Under the pieces are notes generated by a model. The model did not search any database, was not told the DNA's origin, and was given only the letters and a program-made list of their open reading frames with translations. A stretch of 64,000 nucleotides of DNA from Phaeodactylibacter sp. (GTDB taxonomy: Bacteria; Bacteroidota; Bacteroidia; Chitinophagales; Saprospiraceae), in contig NZ_JALEGS010000024.1 of NCBI RefSeq assembly GCF_022763345.1, positions 1 to 64,000 of the forward strand, given 5' to 3'. Every line of letters begins with the position of its first letter. Position 1 is the stretch's first letter. Of this stretch, positions 35,222 to 44,181 are shown in pieces. The translations under genes and the position numbers were made by a program.

Positions 35222-35757
35222 TATTCTTCTTTTGGTACTGCCTTGAATTGCCGCTGCCCTTCGATATAACCTACGACTTTAGAGGCCGGATAACGCCCCT
35301 CCAAGAAGGCCGCCCGGAAAGATTCTGCCTTTGCCTGCTCTTCGAAATGCCCGATCAGGTAGGAAAATTCGCCCTCCCCTAATTCTTCCAGCGTGATATT
35401 CCCATGCTGGAAAAACAGATCATGATCGGGAGGAAGCGGCATAGCCGTAGACATAATCTCAATTTTAAAGCCGTTGTAGCCTTCCGGAATTTCCTGTAGG
35501 TTGCGGTAGGCTGTATCCGTTTCTATCGTCTCAATTGGAATGACTTTACGATCATTAGCCCGCTGCTGAAAAGCCGGTTGGCGGTCTTCATTTTGCCGCA
35601 CAGCTCCGCTCAGTGGTTCATCAAAACGCTCGGACAGCGGGATGGTGTCCACAGCAGATATCTGTGCCCCTGATCCGGGGCAACCGCTAAAGGCTAGCCC
35701 CTGATCCGGCAAAAAGAAAATGACAAATACGCTGTAAAATAAGGCTGATTTCATCAT
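35221..35757 (-). CDS. Secreted protein with SPOR-like C-terminal domain
   Basis: The product has about 178 residues from the tandem ATGs 35757/35754; the frame opens earlier, at 35811. A signal peptide (ending near LAFSG) is followed by a low-complexity polar region and a C-terminal segment of about 45 residues (FSYLIGHFEEQAKAESF...). That segment has the pattern of SPOR-type peptidoglycan-binding repeats. A -7 box at 35817-35824 precedes it. The SPOR call is a pattern match by eye. Confidence 0.6.
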   Translation of the reverse strand: MMKSALFYSVFVIFFLPDQGLAFSGCPGSGAQISAVDTIPLSERFDEPLSGAVRQNEDRQPAFQQRANDRKVIPIETIETDTAYRNLQEIPEGYNGFKIEIMSTAMPLPPDHDLFFQHGNITLEELGEGEFSYLIGHFEEQAKAESFRAAFLEGRYPASKVVGYIEGQRQFKAVPKEE

Positions 35758-35816
35758 ATTGTGCGATACCTCTGTTGTAATTCTTAGAACTTTTCTGAAA
35801 ATTAGGTACAATAACG

Positions 35817-35824
35817 CAAAAATA
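35817..35824 (-). promoter_or_regulatory. Probable -7 element of the SPOR-like gene
   Basis: On the minus strand this reads TATTTTTG, an exact TAnnTTTG match, about 60 nt before the start codon. It lies just upstream of the divergent fmt start. Confidence 0.4.
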
Positions 35825-35838
35825 CCAACTTGTCTTCT

Positions 35839-36753
35839 ATGAGTTTAAGAATAGTTTTTATGGGTACGCCAGATTTCGCGGTGCCTTCCCTTCGGATATT
35901 GGTACAAAACGGGTACAAAGTCGTAGGCGTAGTGACGGCTACTGACAAGTACGGCGGGCGCGGGAAAAAACAACTTTTGGAGTCCCCCGTGAAAAAATAT
36001 GCCGTGGAGCAGGGCATCCCAGTCCTGCAGCCCAAAAACCTGAAATCGCCTGAATTCCAGGAAGAACTGAGGGGTTTGAATGCCAATCTTCAGGTCGTTG
36101 TCGCTTTCCGTATGCTGCCGGAAGCAGTTTGGGATATGCCGGAATACGGCACCTTCAACCTGCATGGTTCCCTGCTGCCACGCTACAGGGGCGCAGCTCC
36201 CATCAACTGGGCGGTCATCAACGGAGATGCCGAAACAGGCGTTACGACCTTCTTCATCCGCCACGAAATCGATACCGGTGATGTCCTCTTTCAGGAAAAA
36301 ATGCCCATTGGCCCTAATGAAACCGCCGGAGCGGTCCATGACCGGATGATGCTGCTCGGGGCAGAAACGGTGCTAAAAACGGTCAAAGCTATTGAGTCTG
36401 GCGATTACCAGCTGCAAAAACAAGACGATGCCCTGGCGACTAAGGCTCCAAAGCTGTTTCGGGAAACCTGTGAAATTGACTTTGCTCAGCCGATCGAGAA
36501 AGTACACAACTTCGTGCGGGGGCTCAGCCCCTACCCTGCTGCCTGGACCACTCTGGAAGGCAAACAACTGAAAATTCTCCGTGCCCACTATGAGAAAGCA
36601 GATATGGATGCCACACCCGGCACCTTCCGCTCTGACAATAAAAGCTGGATTAAAATCGCAGCACCCGATGGCTGGCTGGTCGTAGAGGAACTTCAACTGC
36701 AAGGCCGTAAACGCATGAAAGCCAATGATTTCCTTAATGGTTTCTCCTTTTGA
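35839..36753 (+). CDS. fmt: Methionyl-tRNA formyltransferase
   Basis: The 304-residue enzyme formylates initiator Met-tRNA with 10-formyltetrahydrofolate. Seen are IVFMGTPDFAVPSL at the start, the catalytic-core motif SLLPRYRGAAPINWA with the essential Asn/His region before it (FNLHGS), and TTFFIRHEIDTGD. A C-terminal tRNA-binding domain follows from about 205. I chose ATG 35839; a TTG three codons upstream is in frame but unnecessary. Confidence 0.96.
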   Translation: MSLRIVFMGTPDFAVPSLRILVQNGYKVVGVVTATDKYGGRGKKQLLESPVKKYAVEQGIPVLQPKNLKSPEFQEELRGLNANLQVVVAFRMLPEAVWDMPEYGTFNLHGSLLPRYRGAAPINWAVINGDAETGVTTFFIRHEIDTGDVLFQEKMPIGPNETAGAVHDRMMLLGAETVLKTVKAIESGDYQLQKQDDALATKAPKLFRETCEIDFAQPIEKVHNFVRGLSPYPAAWTTLEGKQLKILRAHYEKADMDATPGTFRSDNKSWIKIAAPDGWLVVEELQLQGRKRMKANDFLNGFSF

Positions 36754-36814
36754 TTTTTGAAATTATAAAAATAAAAACACAAGAAAATTCTAACTGAGTA
36801 AAAGCAAAAATAAA

Positions 36815-37708
36815 ATGATTAAAGTTCTGGATCTTCATTTTCTGGACAAAAGCGACACGATTGCAGCATTTCTGGCAGAGACTTCAGCAGGACCCATCCT
36901 GTTTGAAACCGGCCCCTACTCCACCTTTAGCCATCTGAAAGCCGGGCTTGCAGCACAGGGCTATCAGCCTGAGGACATTGCCCATGTTTTCATCACACAT
37001 ATACACCTGGACCATGCCGGAGCAGCCTGGGCCATGGCAGAAGCAGGAGCCACCATATACCTGCACCCCTTCGGACAGGCGCACATGCATGACCCTTCCA
37101 AGCTCGTGGCCTCCGCTACCCGTATCTACGGCGACGATATGGAGCGGCTATGGAGCACCATGAAAGGCATCCCGGCAGCACAGCTAAAGACGGTGGACCA
37201 TGAGGATACCATCAAAATCGGGGATACCGAAATTACCGCCTGGCATACGCCCGGGCACGCGGTGCACCATATTGCGTGGCAGGTTGGCAGCGCATTAATT
37301 GCAGGTGATGTGGCCGGGGTTAAAATTGGTGATGCTCCGGTTGTACCGCCCTGCCCGCCACCGGATATCAACGTTGAAGACTGGCAGGCTTCCCTCAACC
37401 TCATCCGGCAGTTACCTCTGCAAGCCATTTACCTGACCCACTATGGGCGGATTGCAGGGGCCAATATTCCCGTCCACCTCGATGAGCTGGAACAAGAGCT
37501 TTTAGCCTGGGCCGAATGGATGAAGCCGCACTTTGAAGCTGGTAGTGACCCAAAATCCATTACGCCGGAATTCATGGCATGGGTACAAGACCGGCTCACC
37601 GAAAAAGGCGTTTCGGAATCCATGCTGGAAATTTATGAAAATGCTAATCCTTCCTGGATGAGCGTGGCAGGCCTGCTGCGTTACTGGAAGAAACGAACCG
37701 CCGGGTAA
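36815..37708 (+). CDS. Metallo-beta-lactamase fold hydrolase
   Basis: The 297-residue protein has the metal site HIHLDH in ITHIHLDHAG, later H residues in WHTPGHAVHH and an Asp in IAGDVAG. A final His is in LTHYGR. These match the glyoxalase II-like MBL group, with a helical C-terminal region of about 90 residues. The substrate is unknown. A weak terminator follows. Confidence 0.85.
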   Translation: MIKVLDLHFLDKSDTIAAFLAETSAGPILFETGPYSTFSHLKAGLAAQGYQPEDIAHVFITHIHLDHAGAAWAMAEAGATIYLHPFGQAHMHDPSKLVASATRIYGDDMERLWSTMKGIPAAQLKTVDHEDTIKIGDTEITAWHTPGHAVHHIAWQVGSALIAGDVAGVKIGDAPVVPPCPPPDINVEDWQASLNLIRQLPLQAIYLTHYGRIAGANIPVHLDELEQELLAWAEWMKPHFEAGSDPKSITPEFMAWVQDRLTEKGVSESMLEIYENANPSWMSVAGLLRYWKKRTAG

Positions 37709-37796
37709 CCAACGATCACGAGGAAAAACATACCGCCTGTGAGGACAAATTTGTTACAATTTATGCCTTATTCTATTACGCGGTAGTAACGCTCAT

Positions 37797-37852
37797 GGAG
37801 CCGCTGCCTTGTAACCCCAAACTGATGGAAAATACTGGCAGGGGCTCCTTTT
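37797..37852 (+). terminator. Probable terminator after the MBL hydrolase gene
   Basis: GGAGCCGCTGCC (37797-37808) pairs with GGCAGGGGCTCC (37837-37848) with one mismatch and a 28-nt loop, followed by TTTT. It reaches into the stop codon of the convergent oxidoreductase gene. Confidence 0.5.
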
Positions 37853-39464
37853 ATCCCATCATGCCTGCTATTACGCGCCCGGGGGCCACAAGCATTGCAT
37901 CAAGATCTTCACCGGGCAAAGCGATGATTTGCTCTGCCCCCGCGTCCCATTCCATCCTACGCCCAAGTTTCCAGGAGAGCCCTGCCATATGAGCAGACAT
38001 TGCTTCCTCAAAACCTTCCTCTATACCGCAGCTTACGGGTGTTCCATTACGGATGGCACCCAGCCATTCCCTGATGTGCAGCATAGCTGAATCGACCCGC
38101 TTGCCACCCCGGTAAGTCCAAAGCAGCCCTTTCTGGGCAAAGTATTTGGAGGTCGCTGAAGTCACGCCATCCGCATTGCCGGAAGCCGGGTCATAGGCAT
38201 AAATCGGCACACTCGGGTCCATCACACCGCTTTCGATCAGGTGCCGGTAACGGGTAGAGTTCGGATCGGCATGCACCCGGAGTTGGTTGCCCAGCTCGAG
38301 TGTGCCATCGTGCCCCATCAGAAGGGTTTCACGCCAGTGCTGATTCCCAAGGGTAGCGCTGTAAACAAAGGTCATCCCCTTTTCCAGCCCGGCTTCCCGG
38401 CTGGAGCCCGTGGTGAAGTCCGGGTATTCCATTACTGCCTGGAAAACGTCCGGTACATCCCGCCCATCGCGGTGGGTGTAAATGCCGCCGGAAGCGGTTA
38501 CGAAGCGGGGCATCCCCATATTGAGGATACAGTTGACCCGGTCGAAATCGTGGGTCATCAGGTCGCCGGACAAGCCCGAGCCATAGGCCCACCATTTGCG
38601 CCAGCGGAAGAAATGCTCTTTATTGAAAGGAATACTTGGCGCATTGCCCAGAAAAAGGTCCCAGTCGATGGTCTGAGGGCTGGCTTTTTCGTGGATATGG
38701 TACTGCCAGGCTCCATTATCGCTGTTACGGTTTGTATTGGCCTGTACCAAAGACACGTGCCCCAGCACCCGCTTCCGGATGATATCCTGAGCGGTAATAA
38801 AGCTTTGAGTCTGCCGGTGCTGATGCCCCACCTGAAAGATCGCTTTTGAGTTTCGGGCCGCTTCACGGAGAGCGTAGGTTTCCGCGATTTTATGGGTCAT
38901 GGGTTTTTCCACATACACATGCTTGCCGGCCTGCAAGGCAGCGATAGCCACCGGTGCGTGCCAGTGGTCAGGGGTGGCGATGACTACTGCATCTATATCC
39001 GGGCTGTTGATCAGGTCTTCGTAGTGCCGATAGCGTTTGCAATCCGGGGAAGCAGATTGTGCCAGTTCAGCATTGACCTCGAAGACATCACAGACGCCGG
39101 TCAGCTTGACATTGAGGTTTTCCTGGTTCTGATAAGCTTCCAAAGCGCCGGTGTTGCCTTGTTCCTGCATCGCCTGCACCCAGGCCGGCGTAGCAAACCC
39201 CAGCACACGGACCAGGTGTTGACCGCGCCCTCCATTCCCCACAATACCGATCCGGACAGGTTCGCCTGACATATCAGAGGCGATTTCTGGGCGTTCTGCC
39301 TCGATATTGAGTTCCCGGAGGATTTGGTCTTTTTCCTGTTGTTTCTTCCGTACTTCGGCATAAGCGCCGGCCGCAATACCACCAATGAATGGCAATCCGA
39401 TCAGTCCTTTGAGGGCTTTCCGGCGTCCCTGCAATGCGCCTTGCTCTGCTTGATGCTTATCCAT
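37851..39464 (-). CDS. Gfo/Idh/MocA family oxidoreductase with Tat-type signal
   Basis: The 537-residue protein starts with a twin-arginine-like segment (GRRKALKGLIG) and a hydrophobic stretch. A Rossmann domain (VRIGIVGNGGRGQHLV; VVIATPDHWH; HVYVEKPMTH) and the Gfo/Idh/MocA C-terminal domain follow. The EKP motif Lys is present. Exported forms in Bacteroidota act on sugars or glycosides; the substrate here is unknown. Its start overlaps the upstream DoxX gene by 8 nt, and the locus next to murQ and a sugar-isomerase-like gene points to carbohydrate catabolism. Confidence 0.88.
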   Translation of the reverse strand: MDKHQAEQGALQGRRKALKGLIGLPFIGGIAAGAYAEVRKKQQEKDQILRELNIEAERPEIASDMSGEPVRIGIVGNGGRGQHLVRVLGFATPAWVQAMQEQGNTGALEAYQNQENLNVKLTGVCDVFEVNAELAQSASPDCKRYRHYEDLINSPDIDAVVIATPDHWHAPVAIAALQAGKHVYVEKPMTHKIAETYALREAARNSKAIFQVGHQHRQTQSFITAQDIIRKRVLGHVSLVQANTNRNSDNGAWQYHIHEKASPQTIDWDLFLGNAPSIPFNKEHFFRWRKWWAYGSGLSGDLMTHDFDRVNCILNMGMPRFVTASGGIYTHRDGRDVPDVFQAVMEYPDFTTGSSREAGLEKGMTFVYSATLGNQHWRETLLMGHDGTLELGNQLRVHADPNSTRYRHLIESGVMDPSVPIYAYDPASGNADGVTSATSKYFAQKGLLWTYRGGKRVDSAMLHIREWLGAIRNGTPVSCGIEEGFEEAMSAHMAGLSWKLGRRMEWDAGAEQIIALPGEDLDAMLVAPGRVIAGMMG

Positions 39465-39936
39465 GTTGTACCTGATTTTTCGGATTAAAAAATACGCCCA
39501 GCCCCAGCAGGTGCCCCGTTGGGAAATAGGCTAGTACACCGAGTGCAGCAAGTTCTACGAGGTTCTTGTTGACAATAAAGTAATTGCCTTCTGATGGGCC
39601 AGCGGCAGGTATGCCCGGCCAGGAAGGGTGCGCCAGGTAGAAAAAGGTGAGCATAGCGATACCAATATAAGCGCCCGCTTTCTCCCATATTCCAAGGATA
39701 AGGGTTAGCCCTACTGTGGATAAGGCCACCGCAGTTAAGGTATCTGAAACACCAATCAGGGCGTCATTGCCCAGCCATTGAAAAAGTGGCGCCAAAGGGC
39801 CCTGTGCACTGAGCAGGTACCCCTGAGCTGTCCAGCCGGGCGTTAGCAGCTTGATGAAGCCTTCAAATAGAAAATGCCAGCCGGCGAGGAGTCGGAGCGC
39901 TGTCAGAAAAAACAGCTGTGGTTTGGAATAGGACAT
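39457..39936 (-). CDS. DoxX family membrane protein
   Basis: The 159-residue protein has four transmembrane helices and the DoxX/DoxD start (ALRLLAGWHFLFEGFIKL). It overlaps the downstream Gfo/Idh/MocA gene by 8 nt, a pairing that suggests a shared redox role, for instance passing electrons to quinones. That link is inference only. Confidence 0.8.
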   Translation of the reverse strand: MSYSKPQLFFLTALRLLAGWHFLFEGFIKLLTPGWTAQGYLLSAQGPLAPLFQWLGNDALIGVSDTLTAVALSTVGLTLILGIWEKAGAYIGIAMLTFFYLAHPSWPGIPAAGPSEGNYFIVNKNLVELAALGVLAYFPTGHLLGLGVFFNPKNQVQHG

Positions 39937-40018
39937 AGCTATACCTCTTTGGTGTCGAGCTACTAAAGTCCACCATTACTTTTACTCCAAAAATGATAAT
40001 TATCAGATCAAAAACTGA

Positions 40019-40825
40019 TTATTGCCGGGCTGCTTCGATGGCCTTGCGCACACTGCCGTGCTCCAGCAAGAGGGCTTTGGCGTCATCGTAAGTACCGCCT
40101 ACGGTATTTTTGATAATCTTGGTGCCCCGGTCCACCAGCTTTTGATTGCTCAGCTGCATATCCACCATTTTGTTGTCCACAACCCTTCCCAGACCAATCA
40201 TAACGGTGGTGGAGATCATATTAAGGACCAGCTTTTGGGCGGTCCCGGCTTTCATGCGTGTACTCCCGGTGACAAATTCAGGCCCTACGATAACTTCCAG
40301 GGGATAATCGGCGTAAGCGCTGACCGGTGCATCCGGGTTACAAGTGATACAGGCTGTCAGGATGCCATGTTTCTGGCACTCTTTAAGCCCGTGTACTACA
40401 TATGGGGTGGTACCTGAGGCCGCAATACCAATAACCGTATCCTGATCATTGACGAAATAATCCTGTAGATCTTTCCAAGCCTGGGTTTCGCTATCCTCTG
40501 CAAATTCGACGGCATTGCGTATGGCGTGGTCCCCACCGGCAATCAGCCCAATGACCCAATCCGGGGGCACACCGTAGGTTGGGGGGCATTCTGAGGCATC
40601 TAAAATCCCCAGCCGGCCGCTTGTGCCTGCGCCAATGTAAAATAAACGGCCGCCCTTTTTCATGCGCTCCAGAATGGCTTCGACTAATTCAGTGAGCCTG
40701 GGGATGACCTCCTGTACGGCAAGATGGACTTTGGCGTCCTCTTCGTTAATGTGGGTAAGGATTTCCTTTACCGGCATCTTTTCCAGGTGCCGGTAAAGGG
40801 AAGGTTCTTCGGTTACTTTTTGCAT
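40019..40825 (-). CDS. murQ: N-acetylmuramic acid 6-phosphate etherase
   Basis: The 268-residue SIS-domain enzyme removes the lactyl ether from MurNAc 6-phosphate during peptidoglycan recycling. Family signatures are GAGTSGRLGILDASECPPT, GLIAGGD and the C-terminal GSTRMKAGTAQKLVLN with LSNQKLVDR. It is about 30 residues shorter than the E. coli protein at the ends, with all core motifs kept. Partner genes of recycling (anhydro-MurNAc kinase, permease) are not in the window. Confidence 0.95.
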   Translation of the reverse strand: MQKVTEEPSLYRHLEKMPVKEILTHINEEDAKVHLAVQEVIPRLTELVEAILERMKKGGRLFYIGAGTSGRLGILDASECPPTYGVPPDWVIGLIAGGDHAIRNAVEFAEDSETQAWKDLQDYFVNDQDTVIGIAASGTTPYVVHGLKECQKHGILTACITCNPDAPVSAYADYPLEVIVGPEFVTGSTRMKAGTAQKLVLNMISTTVMIGLGRVVDNKMVDMQLSNQKLVDRGTKIIKNTVGGTYDDAKALLLEHGSVRKAIEAARQ

Positions 40826-40920
40826 GCGGGTGCTTAATGATTTAGACTGAGTAGTTTGACGGTCTAGCTTTATTTTATTTCCGTCTCTAAAGTTAGAAAA
40901 ACCGTTGCATTTTCGTCGGA

Positions 40921-41877
40921 TTAATCTTTTTCCTCCACTACCACATCGACCGAGCGGTAGGCATCAATGACAGCCTGCTCGCCCTCTTTCCCAGGCATAG
41001 AATTACCATGCTCCATACCGAGGATGCCTTCAAAGCCTCGGCTGTGGATATACTGGAAAATATTTTTGTAGTTGATCTCGCCCGTGGTGGGTTCATTGCG
41101 CCCGGGATTATCACCGATCTGGAAGTAAGCGATCTCCCCCCAGCACTTTTCGATATTCGGCAACAGGTTGCCCTCCTGAATCTGCTGATGGTAAATATCA
41201 AACAGGATTTTGCAGGCAGGGCTGTCCACCGCCTTACAAATTTGGTAGCCCTGGGCCGCTTTGCTGAGGAACAGCCCCGGATGATTGTAGAAGTTGAGGG
41301 GCTCCAGCACCATTACCAGTCCATGGGGCTCTAAAATCGCGGAGGCTTGCTTTAGGGTTTCAATCACATTGGCCGTTTGGTAGCCCATGTCCTGCCGCAG
41401 GTCAACCAGCCCTGGCACAACGGTCATACAGGTTGCGTTGACCCGTTTGGCTACTTCCACACTTTCTTCGATCTCTTTTAGAAAAGCCTGCCGTTTCTCC
41501 TCATCGCCGCTGGCCAGGTTGGCATCATTCCAGGCAATGCTATGGGCCACGAAAACCCCCATTTCCATGCCCCGGCTTTCCATTGCCTTTGCCATTGCCT
41601 TTTGGAGTTCGACCGGCTTATTCTTCATACTATTGTCTTCAAAAGCGGTGAAGCCCTGATCAGCCATAAAGTGCAATTGCGCCACCGGGTCTTTTCCGGC
41701 CGTCTCGGCAAACATGCCCAAGTGAGGGGCGTATTTGAGGTTAAATTGTTGATGATCCTGCCTGCCCGTTCCCGCAAAACTAGGAGTGCCCGTGGCCATA
41801 GCTCCAGCGGCAAGCCCGGCCTTCTGAATAAATCCTCTTCTGTCCATCATGGTTTTGTTTTCCGTTTTGTTGGTCAT
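40921..41877 (-). CDS. Exported TIM-barrel sugar isomerase/epimerase-like protein (hydroxypyruvate isomerase family)
   Basis: The 318-residue protein starts with a Tat-like signal (MDRRGFIQKAGLAAGA) and has the AP endonuclease 2-like TIM barrel. Metal or acid residues fit VLEPLN (Glu), ILFDIYHQQ (Asp-His), QIGDNPGRNEP and GMEHGN (Glu). This pattern matches hydroxypyruvate isomerase-like proteins. It is probably part of the same sugar-processing group as the Gfo/Idh/MocA protein. Confidence 0.85.
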   Translation of the reverse strand: MTNKTENKTMMDRRGFIQKAGLAAGAMATGTPSFAGTGRQDHQQFNLKYAPHLGMFAETAGKDPVAQLHFMADQGFTAFEDNSMKNKPVELQKAMAKAMESRGMEMGVFVAHSIAWNDANLASGDEEKRQAFLKEIEESVEVAKRVNATCMTVVPGLVDLRQDMGYQTANVIETLKQASAILEPHGLVMVLEPLNFYNHPGLFLSKAAQGYQICKAVDSPACKILFDIYHQQIQEGNLLPNIEKCWGEIAYFQIGDNPGRNEPTTGEINYKNIFQYIHSRGFEGILGMEHGNSMPGKEGEQAVIDAYRSVDVVVEEKD

Positions 41878-42036
41878 GATTAAGCCCTTAATTTAGGGAT
41901 AAAGCGGGAACAATTTATAGCAATAGCGAGGTAAAACCTAACTGTTATGCCCACAAATACCTCCTGCCTGAAAATGAAATCAGGGCAAAATGTCTATCTT
42001 GCAAGACTTTCAGACAAATCTCGAGCAAACCTATTC

Positions 42037-42903
42037 ATGAGAGCGGATAACAAGGTGGTTCATGGGCTGTGGATAGGGGAAAAACTGACCCCCCTGGAGA
42101 TCCTTTGCATTAAATCCTTCCAAGCGCAGGGGCATACGTTTTGTTTGTGGATTTACAATGACCTTGTCACTCCTCCGCCAACGGGCACTGTGGTATGTGA
42201 TGCGAGGCAAATACTGCCCCGTGATGCTATTTTCCGTTACATTGACGGAAATGAATTTGGGCACGGCAAAGGCAGCCTTGCCGGCTTTTCGGATATCTTC
42301 CGGTACAAGCTGCTGTATGAGCATGGCGGATGGTGGACGGACATGGATATCACCTGCCTGAAACCGCTTGACTTCCAGAGTGCCTATGCATTCAGAGAAC
42401 ATGATGTGCTGCCTGTTGTCGGTAACCTCATGAAGTGCCCCAAAGGAAGCCCACTGATGGAATGGTGCTATCAACGGGCACGGGAACAGGTTGATGCCTG
42501 GAATACCGATTGGCTCCTGCCCATCCGCATCCTGAATGAGGGCATTTTCCAGTTCGGCCTGAATGGCTGCATTCACTCTATGACCAATCCAGATCGATGG
42601 GAGGTTGTGGATTGTTACCGCGAACAGCAATTGCGGCCAGCTCCTCAGTGGTATGCATTTCACTGGATGAACGAAGAATGGAGAAGCAAGGCCTTGTCGA
42701 AAAACAAGGTCCGGGCCCAGAGCTATCTGGCCAGTCTTTTTCACCGTTATAGTATTGAAATCCAGTTGTTGCCCCGACTACCGCTCCGAACACGCCTGAA
42801 CCGGCGACTGGCTAAACAGGTGATTCCCTTTATCCCCCTTTTGGTACGCAGAAAGCTGAAAATACTATTATTCCGGTTTAACAAGCTAATCCCTTCCTCC
42901 TGA
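42037..42903 (+). CDS. GT32-like glycosyltransferase (DXD sugar-binding motif)
   Basis: The product has 288 residues from ATG 42037; an in-frame ATG at 41947 adds 30 residues without similarity, and a TATCTTGC possible -7 box lies between the two. The protein starts KVVHGLWIG, as GT32 enzymes do, and has the core GFSDIFRYKLLYEHGGWWTDMDI with the DxD motif, then NEGIFQFG. It is the first gene of the surface-glycan locus, 60 nt before the next gene, and may have its own promoter. Confidence 0.8.
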   Translation: MRADNKVVHGLWIGEKLTPLEILCIKSFQAQGHTFCLWIYNDLVTPPPTGTVVCDARQILPRDAIFRYIDGNEFGHGKGSLAGFSDIFRYKLLYEHGGWWTDMDITCLKPLDFQSAYAFREHDVLPVVGNLMKCPKGSPLMEWCYQRAREQVDAWNTDWLLPIRILNEGIFQFGLNGCIHSMTNPDRWEVVDCYREQQLRPAPQWYAFHWMNEEWRSKALSKNKVRAQSYLASLFHRYSIEIQLLPRLPLRTRLNRRLAKQVIPFIPLLVRRKLKILLFRFNKLIPSS

Positions 42904-42963
42904 TGCCTAACTATAAAGTTGCACTGTTTTTTTCATCTTTGTTAAAAAAACGCTCGCAAAAGC

Positions 42964-44139
42964 ATGCGTAAATCCGCCCGCAAGACCATTGCGATCCTTT
43001 CTAATACCAGCTGGAGTATTTACAACTTTCGCAGGGGGCTTGTCAGGCGGTTGGCCAAGGAAGGATATCAGGTTTTAATTCTTTGCCCGCAGGACCGCTA
43101 TACGGAGAAACTAAAAAACGAACCCTGCCAATTTATCCCAGTCAAGCTATCCAGGCATAAAGTTAATCCGATTCCCGACCTGCAGTATTCCTTTGAGGTA
43201 TTTAGGGTTTTAAGGCAACATCGCCCGGATTTTTTAATCAGCTATACGGTCAAGCCAAATATCTACGGGCAATTTGCTGCCCGGCTCCTTCGCATCCCAC
43301 GGTTAGCAGTGGTGACAGGCCTGGGCTACCTGTTTATCCGCCGAAATTGGAAAACGGTATTGGTAAAGTGGCTGTATAAGCATAGTTTTAAAGGTGCAAA
43401 AAAGGTATGGTTTTTAAATAAAGACGATCAGTCCTGTTTTTTGACAGAGGGTGTAGTTTCGCCCGCCCAGGCAGCCTATCTGCCCGGGGAAGGCGTAGAT
43501 ACTGGCTATTTCAAACCTAACCCGGTGCGGCCTGCAACAAGCTCCGCTCTTTGTTTTGTTTATGCCGGGCGCCTGATCAAAGAGAAAGGGGTTCCTGAAT
43601 TTGTACAAGCCGCCCAAATCCTCAAACCCAGCTATCCTGAGGTGGAATTTCAAATTGCAGGCTTTTTAGAGAAGGACGCACCTGGCGCGATTAGTGCAGC
43701 TGATATTGTAACCTGGGAAAAAACAGGGGCCGTAAATTACCAGGGGGCCAAGGAAGACATTCGCCCTATCCTGGCCGAAGCCCATTGTGTAGTGCTCCCG
43801 ACCTATTATCGGGAAGGTGTCCCCAGGATACTCCTGGAGGCTGCAAGTATGGGCATCCCAATAATCGGGACGCCCACTCCAGGCTGCAAGGATATTGTAC
43901 TTGAGGGCAAAACCGGATTTCTCTGCCAGCCCATGGACCATAAGCAATTAGCGAGAGTTATGGAAAAAGTTATCAGAATGGACGATACCCAGCGGCACCA
44001 ATTAGGAATAGAAGGCAGAAAAATTGTTCGAGCCTATTTTCAGGAAGAAATAATCATAAACCGTTACCTTCACTTCCTCCAACAGCTATTCGGTGCTACA
44101 GCAGAGCCAAAAGATAAAGCTACTTTAAAATTCAACTAA
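42964..44139 (+). CDS. GT4 family glycosyltransferase
   Basis: The 391-residue GT-B enzyme has an N-terminal half with SNTSWSIYNFRRGLVRRL and a C-terminal half with YAGRLIKEKGVPEF, GAKEDIRPILAEA and the donor-binding YREGVPRILLEAASMG (E-x7-E). It resembles PglA/WbnH-type N-acetylgalactosamine or glucose transferases that act on undecaprenyl-linked glycans. It opens the densely packed part of the operon; 42 nt separate it from the ligase gene. Confidence 0.88.
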   Translation: MRKSARKTIAILSNTSWSIYNFRRGLVRRLAKEGYQVLILCPQDRYTEKLKNEPCQFIPVKLSRHKVNPIPDLQYSFEVFRVLRQHRPDFLISYTVKPNIYGQFAARLLRIPRLAVVTGLGYLFIRRNWKTVLVKWLYKHSFKGAKKVWFLNKDDQSCFLTEGVVSPAQAAYLPGEGVDTGYFKPNPVRPATSSALCFVYAGRLIKEKGVPEFVQAAQILKPSYPEVEFQIAGFLEKDAPGAISAADIVTWEKTGAVNYQGAKEDIRPILAEAHCVVLPTYYREGVPRILLEAASMGIPIIGTPTPGCKDIVLEGKTGFLCQPMDHKQLARVMEKVIRMDDTQRHQLGIEGRKIVRAYFQEEIIINRYLHFLQQLFGATAEPKDKATLKFN

Positions 44140-44181
44140 ATTCGGCAACCTCAATCTTGCACCGACCAACCCATTGAACGC

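Noticed and set aside
42934..42941. CATCTTTG before the GT4 gene as operon promoter
   Set aside because: It deviates at the first base of the consensus and has no -33 box at proper spacing.
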